Assembly: GCA_027451165.1 (NCBI GenBank)
Contig: DAIDJX010000067.1
Span: forward strand, 1 to 13,437
Direction of reading: 5' to 3'
From: Prolixibacteraceae bacterium
GTDB taxonomy: Bacteria > Bacteroidota > Bacteroidia > Bacteroidales > Prolixibacteraceae
Length of the DNA stretch: 13,437 nucleotides
In this document: positions 1 to 6,743 of the stretch, one piece after another
How positions within the stretch are numbered: position 1 is the stretch's first letter
Layout: the number at the start of each line of letters is the position of its first letter
The notes under the pieces: model-generated
The model's input: only the letters and a program-made list of their open reading frames with translations
What the model was told of the DNA's origin: nothing
Database searches by the model: none
Made by a program: the position numbers and the translations under genes

Positions 1-1330
1 TCTCCCGGTTTGGAACCGAACGAACCTGAAGGGTGCCGCCATGTAGACGCATGATTTGCCTGGAAAGGCTCAGCCCTATTCCGGAACCATTTTCCCGGGT
101 AGTGAAGAAGGGGACAAAGATCTGCTCAATGATTTCTTCCGGAATCCCGGGTCCGTTATCGGCTACCCAAATGGTGGGACGATTTTTCTCGGATACCTTT
201 GCCGTCAGTCTGATTTGTCCTTCTGGTTTGTCGGAAATAGCTTCCAGCGCATTTTTCAGCAGATTGAGCAACACCTGGGAAATCAGGTTTTCGTCGGCCA
301 GAATTTCCATATCTTCAGGATGGATGGCGACAAGCAGTTTAACCTGACTACTGTTCTCGAGCGACAGGTAAAGAATCTTCACCCTGTCAAAAAGGTCTTT
401 AACCCTGAATTTGCTCTTTTCGGGCCTCGGCAACCCTGTCAACTTGCGGTAGGATTCCACGAAATGCATGAGCCCGTTTCCCTGCTCATGAATCACATTC
501 AATCCCCTGATGGTCATGCCGATGGTTTGCTCACTGAGCTCGTCCGGGGTTACCTCTTTCCCTTCCCTGCTGAAAAATTTCAGCAGGCTTTCCGACAGGG
601 AGGTAATCGGGGCTATCGAATTCATGATTTCATGCATCATCACCCGGATCAGCTTCATCCAGGAATCGAGTTCCCGCTGGTCCAGTTCATTACGGATATC
701 CTGAATGGAGAGCAGGATCAGTTCATCTCCTTTCAGAATGACGGAGGTGGCTTTTAACGATAATTCCACGCTGCCCTGTTCCCTGTTCAGGGAAACCAGT
801 TTCTGGTCAAAGGGCCGGATATGCCGGATGGTCTGGAAAAGGTTGTGGTTGATCCGTTCGATCTGCTGAATGTGTGTAAGCACGTCCATGCCCAGTAGTT
901 TCTTTGATGAAGTGTTGGCATGCAGCACAAAACCCCTCGCATTGAAGGTGATGATTCCGGCAGCCACATGTTCGATCAGGGTTTGCAGGTATTGTTCGCT
1001 TTGCCTGCTTTCCATCTTGAGCTGCCTGATCTGCTCATTCACTTTGTTCATGCTGCTGAACAGCTCCCGGACAGGTTTGTTGTTCATCTCTTCCGGAAAC
1101 TTCAGCATGGAGTCGTTGTTCTGAATGGCTTCCAGGAAATAACCCATTTTCCGGTTGGTACTGTTCAGGTAGGAAATCAGGTTGACGACCAGCGGAATTT
1201 CAGCAGCTGTGAGCAGTAAAGTCAGAAAGTGCATCCCGTTTTTGGCCCATGACAGGCCAGCCCCGAAGGCAAAGGCTGTGATCAGGAGGATCCTGATGAT
1301 GATTTGCAGGTATAAATGGCGGCTGATCAT
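1..1330 (-). CDS. Membrane-bound sensor histidine kinase, NtrB/NtrY-like (C-terminus cut by window edge)
   Basis: Translating the minus strand from the ATG at 1330-1328 gives 443 open residues running off the left edge. Two hydrophobic stretches (about 8-27 and 34-55) anchor it in the inner membrane with almost no periplasmic loop, so it probably senses a membrane or cytoplasmic cue. Residues about 112-212 look like a PAS domain. The phosphoacceptor box is MMHEIMNSIAPI with His233. The ATPase domain has the N box (NLLKNALEA, N356/N360), G1 (DNGPGIP, 391-397), F box (VPFFTT) and G2 (GSGIGLSLS, from 415). Only roughly the last 10-20 residues should be missing. The start overlaps the stop of the response-regulator gene as ATGA, implying translational coupling. 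It is the likely cognate kinase of that regulator; the activating signal is unknown. All key catalytic residues are present. Confidence 0.93.
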   Translation of the reverse strand, partial: MISRHLYLQIIIRILLITAFAFGAGLSWAKNGMHFLTLLLTAAEIPLVVNLISYLNSTNRKMGYFLEAIQNNDSMLKFPEEMNNKPVRELFSSMNKVNEQIRQLKMESRQSEQYLQTLIEHVAAGIITFNARGFVLHANTSSKKLLGMDVLTHIQQIERINHNLFQTIRHIRPFDQKLVSLNREQGSVELSLKATSVILKGDELILLSIQDIRNELDQRELDSWMKLIRVMMHEIMNSIAPITSLSESLLKFFSREGKEVTPDELSEQTIGMTIRGLNVIHEQGNGLMHFVESYRKLTGLPRPEKSKFRVKDLFDRVKILYLSLENSSQVKLLVAIHPEDMEILADENLISQVLLNLLKNALEAISDKPEGQIRLTAKVSEKNRPTIWVADNGPGIPEEIIEQIFVPFFTTRENGSGIGLSLSRQIMRLHGGTLQVRSVPNRE

Positions 1331-2691
1331 AGTCCGAATTTTTTCATCTTGTTGTACATGGTCTGACGGGTGATGCCGAGTTGCTCAGCTGCAGCGCTTA
1401 AATTCCCCTGATGTTTCCGGATGGCCTGTTCAATCATCTTTTTTTCCATCTCTTCAAGCGTTGTTTCCGACAAGCGGGAAAGTCCGGCAGATGGTGGTTT
1501 CATGAAGAAATCTTCCGGTTTCAGTGTTTTGCCTTCGCTCAGGATCACTGCCTTTTCCACCGTGTGCTGGAGTTCCCTGATGTTGCCCGGCCAATGGTAC
1601 CGTGCCAGTTTTTCCCTGGCCTGGTCATTGATTTTCAACCCGGGTTTATGGTATTTCGCAGTATATTTCTGAAGAAAGAAATCAGACAGGACCAGTACGT
1701 CATTTTCTCTTTCCCGTAAGGGGGGCACTTCTATCTGGATCGTATTGATCCGGTACAGCAAATCTTCCCGGAAGTGGCCATCCTGGACCATGCCTTCCAG
1801 GTTACGGTTGGTGGCGCAAATCAACCGGATGTCCACCGGAATAGCCTGATTGGAGCCAACACGGGAAATCTGCCGGTTCTGGATGGCGGCCAGCAGCTTA
1901 GCCTGCAGGTGAAATGGGAGGTTGCCGATTTCATCCAGAAACAGGCTTCCCTTATCGGCCACTTCAAATTTTCCCGGCCTGTTTTCGCGGGCATCCGTAA
2001 ATGCACCCTTCACGTGCCCGAAAAGTTCACTTTCAAACAAAGTTTCGGTGATCGCCCCCATATCCACGCTTACCATCACCTCCTCTGACCGGTTGGATAA
2101 GCGGTGAATTTCCTGGGCAATCAATTCCTTTCCTGTTCCGTTTTCCCCGGTGATGAGCACATTGGCGTCGGTTTTGGCTACTTTGCGCACCAGGTTCAAC
2201 ACGCTGATGATTTGAGGAGAAGTGCCAATGATGAATTTTTGCTCCCTGTTGATCTCGCTTTTCAATCCTTTTTGCCTCTCCTTCAACTGGTTGACCTCCA
2301 TTTTCGACAGGTTCAGCTGGAGGGCAGACCGGAGTGTAGCGAGCAATTTTGCATTGTCCCAGGGTTTCAGGATAAAGTCGGTAGCTCCGGCCTTTAGTGC
2401 CTTAACGGTCAGCTCCACATCCCCGTACGCAGTGACCATAACCACCGAAATTTCCGGATTGATCTCCCGGATACGCTCCAGCCAGAAAATACCTTCATTT
2501 CCGGTATTGATCCCGGCACTGAAATTCATGTCGAGAACCACCATGTTGTATTCCCTTTTGCGCAATTCCCCGGGGATCAGGTTAGGATTGGAAAGGGCTG
2601 TAACGACAGCAAACTCAGGGATGAGCAGAATTTCTAAGGCGCTTAGTATGCTTTTGTTGTCATCTACAACCAGCACATTTCCCTTGTTCAT
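1327..2691 (-). CDS. NtrC-family sigma-54-dependent response regulator
   Basis: A complete 454-residue three-domain activator. The receiver domain (about 4-120) has acidic pair D10/D11, phosphoacceptor D54 in VVLDMN, T87 and K109. The AAA+ domain (about 152-385) has Walker A GENGTGKE (182-189), the sigma-54 contact loop as GAFTDA (229-234), Walker B SLFLDEIG (249-256), and the ATNRNL and LLYRIN motifs. The C-terminal Fis-type helix-turn-helix spans about 428-452 (GNLSAAAEQLGITRQTMYNK). Family knowledge: phosphorylated dimers assemble into hexamers on upstream enhancers and use ATP to open sigma-54 promoters. It is first in an operon with the histidine kinase and is divergent from the efflux genes, whose promoter region carries a sigma-54 element. 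Regulation of that operon is therefore the natural inference. The GAFTDA loop departs from the usual GAFTGA but keeps the critical Phe-Thr. Confidence 0.96.
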   Translation of the reverse strand: MNKGNVLVVDDNKSILSALEILLIPEFAVVTALSNPNLIPGELRKREYNMVVLDMNFSAGINTGNEGIFWLERIREINPEISVVMVTAYGDVELTVKALKAGATDFILKPWDNAKLLATLRSALQLNLSKMEVNQLKERQKGLKSEINREQKFIIGTSPQIISVLNLVRKVAKTDANVLITGENGTGKELIAQEIHRLSNRSEEVMVSVDMGAITETLFESELFGHVKGAFTDARENRPGKFEVADKGSLFLDEIGNLPFHLQAKLLAAIQNRQISRVGSNQAIPVDIRLICATNRNLEGMVQDGHFREDLLYRINTIQIEVPPLRERENDVLVLSDFFLQKYTAKYHKPGLKINDQAREKLARYHWPGNIRELQHTVEKAVILSEGKTLKPEDFFMKPPSAGLSRLSETTLEEMEKKMIEQAIRKHQGNLSAAAEQLGITRQTMYNKMKKFGL

Positions 2692-2746
2692 TTTTTCCTA
2701 TAAAATTAGAAGCACGCTGACTACCCTGCAAGAAGTTGTCAATTTT

Positions 2747-2775
2747 TTTTACACCGGAGCGTAAAATATTTTTAC
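2747..2775. promoter_or_regulatory. Candidate enhancer: three alternating GTAAAA half-sites
   Basis: A perfect 15-bp palindrome, GTAAAATATTTTTAC, occupies 2761-2775. A further inverted half-site, TTTTAC, lies at 2747-2752. The palindrome centre is about 63 bp upstream of the -24 GG and about 88 bp upstream of the predicted transcription start of the TolC-like gene. That is within the range where NtrC-type activators bind as dimers. The binding protein is inferred to be the neighbouring regulator. Because the region is AT-rich, chance is a real alternative. Confidence 0.45.
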
Positions 2776-2829
2776 TCATTCTGTGAAGAAAATTTGGTCA
2801 TATATTGAGAATCAGACAAATACACATTT

Positions 2830-2845
2830 TGGCATTAAAATGGCA
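2830..2845 (+). promoter_or_regulatory. Sigma-54 (-24/-12) promoter for the efflux genes
   Basis: The sequence TGGCATTAAAATGGCA matches the sigma-54 consensus TGGCAYR-N4-TTGCW. The -24 GG is at 2831-2832 and the -12 GC at 2843-2844, with the obligatory 10-base spacing. Mismatches are confined to less conserved positions (T for R, and G in the TTGC element). Transcription would start near 2855-2856, right before the TolC-like start codon. A sigma-54 activator gene lies immediately on the other side of the intergenic region, which strongly supports the call. Confidence 0.72.
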
Positions 2846-2861
2846 CGCAATTCTTCAAAAT

Positions 2862-4208
2862 ATGAAAAAAATGAAAACAGTTTGGGTTATTTCCATTATA
2901 TCATTCAGCTTATTGGCAGGCACAGTGGAGCACAGCCGGAAGGTATGGACGCTGAATGACTGTATCCGGTTTGCCATGCAAAACAACATATCGGTACAGA
3001 AAGTGGAGGTGGAAGCCCGGCTTGCTTCAGAAGATTTGCAGCAATCGAAACGTAACCTTTTACCATCTGTCGGCATTTCGTCTGGTGCTGGTTACAGCTT
3101 TGGCCGTTCCATTGATCCCAACACCAACCTGATCGTGAACAACCAGTTTTTCAACAGCAATTTCCAAGTAGGGGCATCCATGCCTGTTTCCGGTGGATTC
3201 CTGATGATCCGGCAGATCGAGTATCAGAAATTCAGACAAAAAGCGGCAGAACTGAACCGGCTGAGCGTTATGGATGATCTGGCCTTTCAGGTCATGGGTG
3301 CTTACTTTGAAGTGATGTATTATGAAGGGTTACTGAAAATCGCCGGGCAACAGGTGGAAACCTCGGCGCTGAACCTGAAAAAGGTGGAAAAGCAGGTCGG
3401 GCTGGGTATGAAATCCATGACAGACCTTTACGATATGCGGGCAAATTATGAAGCGGAAGAACTCAGGAGGATTCAGACCGAAAACAGGCTGACCTCGGTA
3501 AACCTGGAACTGAAACAATTGATGAATCTGACCGATACTGCCCGGTTGATGCTCAAAAGAGACAGTCTGGCAGAAATGACCCCTGCAATTCCGGATGGTC
3601 AGCTGATGGTATCCTACTTTCTGGATTGGTCACCGGTGGTCCAATCATTTGCCACCCAACTTAAACTGAGCAAAAAGCAGCTTTCCATCAGCCGTTCCAT
3701 GCTGTATCCCAGCGTAAATCTTAACGGATCAGTAGGTTCTGGCTTTTATGAAACAAATAAGGATAACGCAGGCAGGACCATCGGATTCCGTTCGCAGTTC
3801 AACAATAACCTGAATCAGTTTTTCGGTGCCTCAGTTAGTGTCCCTGTTTTTTACCGCTGGAGCAGGCGTTCTGACATCAGCAAGGCAAGAATGCAGGTGG
3901 AGCAGGCGCAAAACAGGCTGGATGAGCAAAAACAGAAAGCATACTTTGAAATCGAAAACAGCAGAAATGAAATGGTGGCTTTTGAAAAGGAACACAGTCA
4001 GTACAAAAAGCAAATGGAGGCTGACCGGCTGGCATTTCAGGCTGCGGAGAAAAAGCTGGAGCAGGGGATGATCAGTGTGGCCGACTTTTACATCGCCAAA
4101 AACAGGCTGGCCCAGACGGAAAGCCAGGTTCTGGCTAGCCGGCTGCAATGGGAAATCAGGAAGAAAGCGCTTGATTTTTATATGGGGAAGAGGTTTTGGG
4201 AAGAGTGA
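2862..4208 (+). CDS. TolC-family outer-membrane efflux protein
   Basis: Read from ATG 2862 this is a 448-residue protein with an N-terminal signal peptide (positively charged MKKMK, then hydrophobic about 6-20). The mature part opens with WTLNDCIRFAMQNN, typical of Bacteroidota TolC proteins. Two repeats of long amphipathic helices flank beta-strand segments (about 70-112 and 285-325, rich in G, S, F and N), as expected of a trimeric outer-membrane channel with a periplasmic tunnel. An open frame extends upstream to an ATG at 2805. That start would lie before the sigma-54 promoter and would bury the signal peptide, so I reject it. ATG 2871 is an alternative start. No Shine-Dalgarno is visible. 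The protein would provide the exit duct for the adaptor and ABC permeases downstream. Confidence 0.92.
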   Translation: MKKMKTVWVISIISFSLLAGTVEHSRKVWTLNDCIRFAMQNNISVQKVEVEARLASEDLQQSKRNLLPSVGISSGAGYSFGRSIDPNTNLIVNNQFFNSNFQVGASMPVSGGFLMIRQIEYQKFRQKAAELNRLSVMDDLAFQVMGAYFEVMYYEGLLKIAGQQVETSALNLKKVEKQVGLGMKSMTDLYDMRANYEAEELRRIQTENRLTSVNLELKQLMNLTDTARLMLKRDSLAEMTPAIPDGQLMVSYFLDWSPVVQSFATQLKLSKKQLSISRSMLYPSVNLNGSVGSGFYETNKDNAGRTIGFRSQFNNNLNQFFGASVSVPVFYRWSRRSDISKARMQVEQAQNRLDEQKQKAYFEIENSRNEMVAFEKEHSQYKKQMEADRLAFQAAEKKLEQGMISVADFYIAKNRLAQTESQVLASRLQWEIRKKALDFYMGKRFWEE

Positions 4209-4211
4209 AAG

Positions 4212-4289
4212 GTCATTGGTCATTTGCTTCGCGTCATTGGTCATTAGCTTCACGTCATTGGTCAATTGCTTCGCGTCATTGGTCATTGG
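4212..4289. repeat. 21-bp tandem repeat, 3.7 copies
   Basis: Three full units (4212-4232, 4233-4253, 4254-4274) and a 15-base partial unit (4275-4289) are built on GTCATTGGTCATT followed by a GCTTCGC-like end. The units differ at only a few bases. The array begins three bases after the TolC stop codon (4206-4208). Because 21 is a multiple of three, both strands can be read as heptapeptide repeats (for example TNDAKQM on minus), but no gene context supports translation. Similar intergenic arrays are familiar to me from Bacteroidota genomes; I cannot check this here. Confidence 0.9.
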
Positions 4290-4343
4290 AAAAATGGAAA
4301 ATTGAAAGGATGGATTGATGGGGAATCAAAAGGGCTGTATTTT

Positions 4344-4357
4344 ACTCCGTCAGGAGT
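4344..4357. repeat. Small inverted repeat ACTCC-GTCA-GGAGT
   Basis: A perfect 5-bp stem with a 4-base loop sits inside GGCTGTATTTTACTCCGTCA and the following bases. The surrounding sequence resembles an intergenic repeat type I associate with Bacteroidota genomes; that recognition is from memory only. There is no poly-T tract, so a terminator role is not supported. Confidence 0.5.
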
Positions 4358-4435
4358 GTAATATCAATAGAAAAGAAGTTCCCCTGAAACAGGATCAGTT
4401 GTTTGAAATACCGTCGTTATGATCAAGGAGGAGGC

Positions 4436-4521
4436 CAGGGACCAGCCCTTCGACTCCCTTCGACTCCGCTCAGGGACCACCGCTCAGGGACCAGCCCTTC
4501 GGCTCCGCTCAGGGACCGGAG
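4436..4521. repeat. REP-like repeat cluster (CTTCGACTCCGCTCAGGG)
   Basis: Several whole and partial copies of CCCTTCGACTCCGCTCAGGG followed by ACC lie head to tail. TTCGACTCC occurs twice in succession, TTCGGCTCC once, and CGCTCAGGGACC three times. Each unit has CCCT/AGGG ends that can pair. The GC-rich composition contrasts with the flanks. The pattern is like the short palindromic repeats scattered between genes in many bacteria. No transposase is present in the window. Confidence 0.8.
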
Positions 4522-4541
4522 AGCGGAAACCGGCAGGTTGA

Positions 4542-4582
4542 CCCTGAAAGGGGAAGATAATATAACCCAGGGCAGCGCCCTG
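4542..4582. repeat. Paired hairpin repeat (CCCTGAAAGGG and CAGGGCAGCGCCCTG)
   Basis: Two hairpins lie 15 bases apart: CCCT-GAA-AGGG (4542-4552) and a perfect 6-bp stem CAGGGC-AGC-GCCCTG (4568-4582). The arrangement, a CCTGAAAGG motif followed by ATAATATAACCCAGGG, resembles an abundant Bacteroidota intergenic repeat as I remember it. Neither hairpin is followed by a T-run, so I do not call a terminator, though the second could stabilise RNA ends. Confidence 0.6.
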
Positions 4583-4701
4583 TGAAGAAGACGCCCCCCA
4601 CAACCGCAACGCTGATTGAAAAGCTGTGGATGAGAACAAGGAACAAGGAATAAAAAATGAGAAATAAGAAACAAAAAACTGAACTTAAATAGATCAGCAA
4701 A

Positions 4702-5958
4702 ATGGGAATGGACAAAGTCATAGAAAAGAAAAAAGGGTTGAGACCCAAACACCTGGTCTGGGCAGGTGGAGTGCTGGCCATTGGGTTACTGCTTTACCTG
4801 GCATTCTTCAACCAGAGCGGCTCTGCTGTCAGGGCTGAAGAGGACAAAATTACCATCAGCACCGTTGAAGATGGGTTATTCAACGACTACATCACCGTTA
4901 TCGGTCAGGTAGAGCCGGTGACCACCATATACCTGGATGCCCTGGAAGGCGGTCAGGTGGAGGAGCGTTTTATTGAGGAAGGGGCCATGGTCAAAAAAGG
5001 AGATATCATCCTGCGTCTGGAAAACAGGCAGTTGTACCAGACCATTATGGGCAGTGAAGCGGCCCTTGCCGAAAAGGAGAATTACCTCCGCAATACCCGC
5101 ATCAATTTTGAATCGGAACTGATCCAGTCGCGCAAAAACCTGCTTGACAGCTACTATCGCCTCACCCGCAAGGAACGGTCGTTTGAGCAATATAAATCCC
5201 TCTATTCCGACCAGTTGATTTCCAGGGAAGATTTCCTTCAGGCCAAAGAAGACTTTGAATACGAGACAGAGATGCTAAAAATCAACAAGCTCAAAGCCCG
5301 GAACGACTCCCTGATCAGGGTGACTTCCATGCAAACGCTGGAAAACGATTTGGGAAAAATGCGACAGATGCTGCAACTGGTGAGGGAGCGCCTTGACAAC
5401 CTGAAAGTGAAGGCCCCGATCGACGGTCAACTGGGGATGCTGGATGCGGAAGTCGGACAGCGTATCAATGAAGGGCAGCGGATCGGTCAGATCAATGTGC
5501 TGGACAATTTCAAGATCAAAGCCCTGATAGACGAGCATTATGTTGACCGGGTAAAGCGGGAATTGCCGGCCACCCTCGAAAGGAACGGTATCAGCTATTC
5601 GCTTTATGTCCGGAAAGTCTATCCGGAAGTCCGCAGCGGCCAGTTTGAAATCGACCTGGTCTTCACCGGGAATAAACCCGACAACATCCGGACCGGGCAG
5701 ACCTACCACATTAAATTGGAACTGGGTGAGTCGTCGAAGTCGGTATTATTGCCCAGGGGAGGATTCTTCCAGAGCACCGGAGGTCAGTGGATCTTTGTGG
5801 TAACTCCCGATGGCCGTGAGGCGGTGAAACGCAGTATCCGCATCGGTAAGCAGAATCCGCAATATTACGAAGTGCTTGAAGGACTGAACCCGGGTGAAAA
5901 GGTCATCACTTCAGGCTACGAACTATTTGGCAACAACGACAGAGTAATTCTTAAATAA
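4702..5958 (+). CDS. HlyD/MacA-like periplasmic adaptor (membrane fusion protein)
   Basis: The protein has 418 residues and a single N-terminal membrane anchor (about 18-36, after the basic stretch KKKGLRPK). A first half of a lipoyl-like domain follows (about 60-108, containing EGAMVKKGDIILRLEN). Next come a long alpha-helical hairpin (about 110-235) and the second lipoyl half (VKAPIDGQLGMLDAEVGQ, 236-253). Beta-barrel and membrane-proximal domains run to the end (NPGEKVITSGYELF, 396-409). It should bridge the inner-membrane permease and the TolC-like channel in the periplasm. ATG 4702 or the in-frame ATG 4708 may be the start, and no clear ribosome-binding site separates them. The ATPase gene follows after 8 bases, indicating one transcript. 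It is probably MacA-like in role, but the substrate cannot be deduced. Confidence 0.93.
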   Translation: MGMDKVIEKKKGLRPKHLVWAGGVLAIGLLLYLAFFNQSGSAVRAEEDKITISTVEDGLFNDYITVIGQVEPVTTIYLDALEGGQVEERFIEEGAMVKKGDIILRLENRQLYQTIMGSEAALAEKENYLRNTRINFESELIQSRKNLLDSYYRLTRKERSFEQYKSLYSDQLISREDFLQAKEDFEYETEMLKINKLKARNDSLIRVTSMQTLENDLGKMRQMLQLVRERLDNLKVKAPIDGQLGMLDAEVGQRINEGQRIGQINVLDNFKIKALIDEHYVDRVKRELPATLERNGISYSLYVRKVYPEVRSGQFEIDLVFTGNKPDNIRTGQTYHIKLELGESSKSVLLPRGGFFQSTGGQWIFVVTPDGREAVKRSIRIGKQNPQYYEVLEGLNPGEKVITSGYELFGNNDRVILK

Positions 5959-5966
5959 AAAACATC

Positions 5967-6674
5967 ATGATCAAAACGATTAATCTCACAAAAGTATTTC
6001 GCACCGATGAGATTGAAACCAGTGCGCTTGATGGAGTGAGCCTTCACATCGGGAAGGGTGAATTTGTAGCCGTCATGGGCCCCTCGGGATGCGGGAAATC
6101 CACCTTGCTGAACATTATCGGACTTCTGGATAATCCGACATCCGGAGAATATTACTTCGACGGACAGGAAGTAGGTGGTTTTAAAGAGCGCAACCGGACG
6201 ATGTTGCGGAAGGGTAATATTGGGTTTGTTTTCCAGAGCTTTAACCTCATTGATGAACTGAACGTTTATGAAAATGTGGAGCTTCCGCTGATATACCTTA
6301 AATTGAGCGCCCGGGAGAGAAAGGAGATGGTGGAAAAGGTGCTGGAGCGCATGCAGATCAGTCACCGCCGGAAACACTTCCCGCAGCAGCTTTCCGGGGG
6401 TCAGCAGCAACGCGTGGCCATTGCCCGTGCCGTCGTAGCCAATCCCAAGCTGATCCTGGCCGATGAGCCCACCGGTAACCTCGATTCCAAAACCGGGGCC
6501 GGTATCATGGACCTGATGACCGATCTCAACCGGAAGGGAACGACCATCATCATGGTCACCCACTCCATGCACGATTCCGGATTTGCCCACCGGGTGATCA
6601 ACCTGTTCGACGGGCAGGTCATTACGGAAGAGGTGAAAAAGTCTGAACCAGGATTCATGGGATTAAAGGATTAA
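5967..6674 (+). CDS. MacB/LolD-type ABC transporter ATPase 1
   Basis: A 235-residue nucleotide-binding protein with every canonical motif: Walker A GPSGCGKS (38-45), Q-loop Q90 in VFQSFNL, signature LSGGQQQR (142-149), Walker B LILADEP with catalytic E167, D-loop NLDS (171-174) and switch H199. The length and the VFQSFNLIDELNVYENVELPL stretch place it with the ATPases that power FtsX-fold permeases (MacB, LolD, FtsE). It lies 8 bases after the adaptor gene and 69 bases before permease 1, its likely partner at the inner membrane. The C-terminal tail SEPGFMGLKD is encoded by a GGATT-rich repeat that also occurs after permease 1, so the natural end was probably just before residue 226. The extension is unlikely to affect catalysis. 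Confidence 0.96.
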   Translation: MIKTINLTKVFRTDEIETSALDGVSLHIGKGEFVAVMGPSGCGKSTLLNIIGLLDNPTSGEYYFDGQEVGGFKERNRTMLRKGNIGFVFQSFNLIDELNVYENVELPLIYLKLSARERKEMVEKVLERMQISHRRKHFPQQLSGGQQQRVAIARAVVANPKLILADEPTGNLDSKTGAGIMDLMTDLNRKGTTIIMVTHSMHDSGFAHRVINLFDGQVITEEVKKSEPGFMGLKD

Positions 6675-6682
6675 CAGGATTT
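6641..6682 (+). repeat. GGATT-rich repeat copy 1, overlapping the ATPase 1 stop region
   Basis: These 42 bases match 9129-9170 at 37 positions. They contain four GGATT words at 8-9-base spacing (6651, 6660, 6668, 6677). The copy supplies the last ten codons and the stop codon of ATPase 1 and runs eight bases beyond it. Confidence 0.85.
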
Positions 6683-6743
6683 AGGAAAGGGGAGTAGTTA
6701 TTTTCATCATCGGAAACCATTAATAATCAGCAGCTTCAAAGTC

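Larger units (their letters stand above)
4209..4701. other. 493-bp gene-free spacer filled with repeats
   Basis: This gap between the TolC-like gene and the adaptor gene holds, in order: the 21-bp tandem array, a short hairpin (4344-4357), a cluster of CTTCGACTCCGCTCAGGGACC-type repeats (4436-4521), two further small hairpins (4542-4552 and 4568-4582), and an A-rich low-complexity tail (4634-4680, GAACAAG repeated then AAATAAGAAAC-like). I see no convincing gene, no sigma-54 element and no hairpin followed by a T-run. Read-through from the TolC promoter into the adaptor gene is therefore plausible, but a separate weak promoter cannot be excluded. Confidence 0.75.

Noticed and set aside
56..757. 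Long plus-strand open frame of 233 codons
   Set aside because: It is antisense to the histidine kinase, whose conserved motifs on the minus strand are unambiguous.
2842..2855. Second sigma-54 register using the GG at 2842-2843 (TGGCACG)
   Set aside because: The TGGCACG half is excellent, but the base pair ten positions on is TT instead of GC, so the -12 element is missing.
2805..2861. N-terminal extension of the TolC-like gene from ATG 2805
   Set aside because: It would start upstream of the sigma-54 promoter and place 19 extra residues before a well-formed signal peptide.
4212..4289. CRISPR array
   Set aside because: The repeats are directly abutting 21-bp units with no unique spacers and no cas genes in the window.
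4318..4422. Possible 34-residue peptide (MGNQKGCILLRQEC start) that could be a secreted or RiPP precursor
   Set aside because: It reads straight through the ACTCC/GGAGT hairpin repeat. The flanking sequence looks like a common intergenic repeat, with no leader motif and no modifying enzyme nearby.
4568..4582. Rho-independent terminator
   Set aside because: The 6-bp stem is perfect, but it is followed by TGAAGAAG rather than a T-run on either reading.
4423..4752. Minus-strand open frame of 109 codons across the REP-like cluster
   Set aside because: Its sequence derives from the GC-rich repeats and it overlaps the adaptor start. There is no family resemblance.
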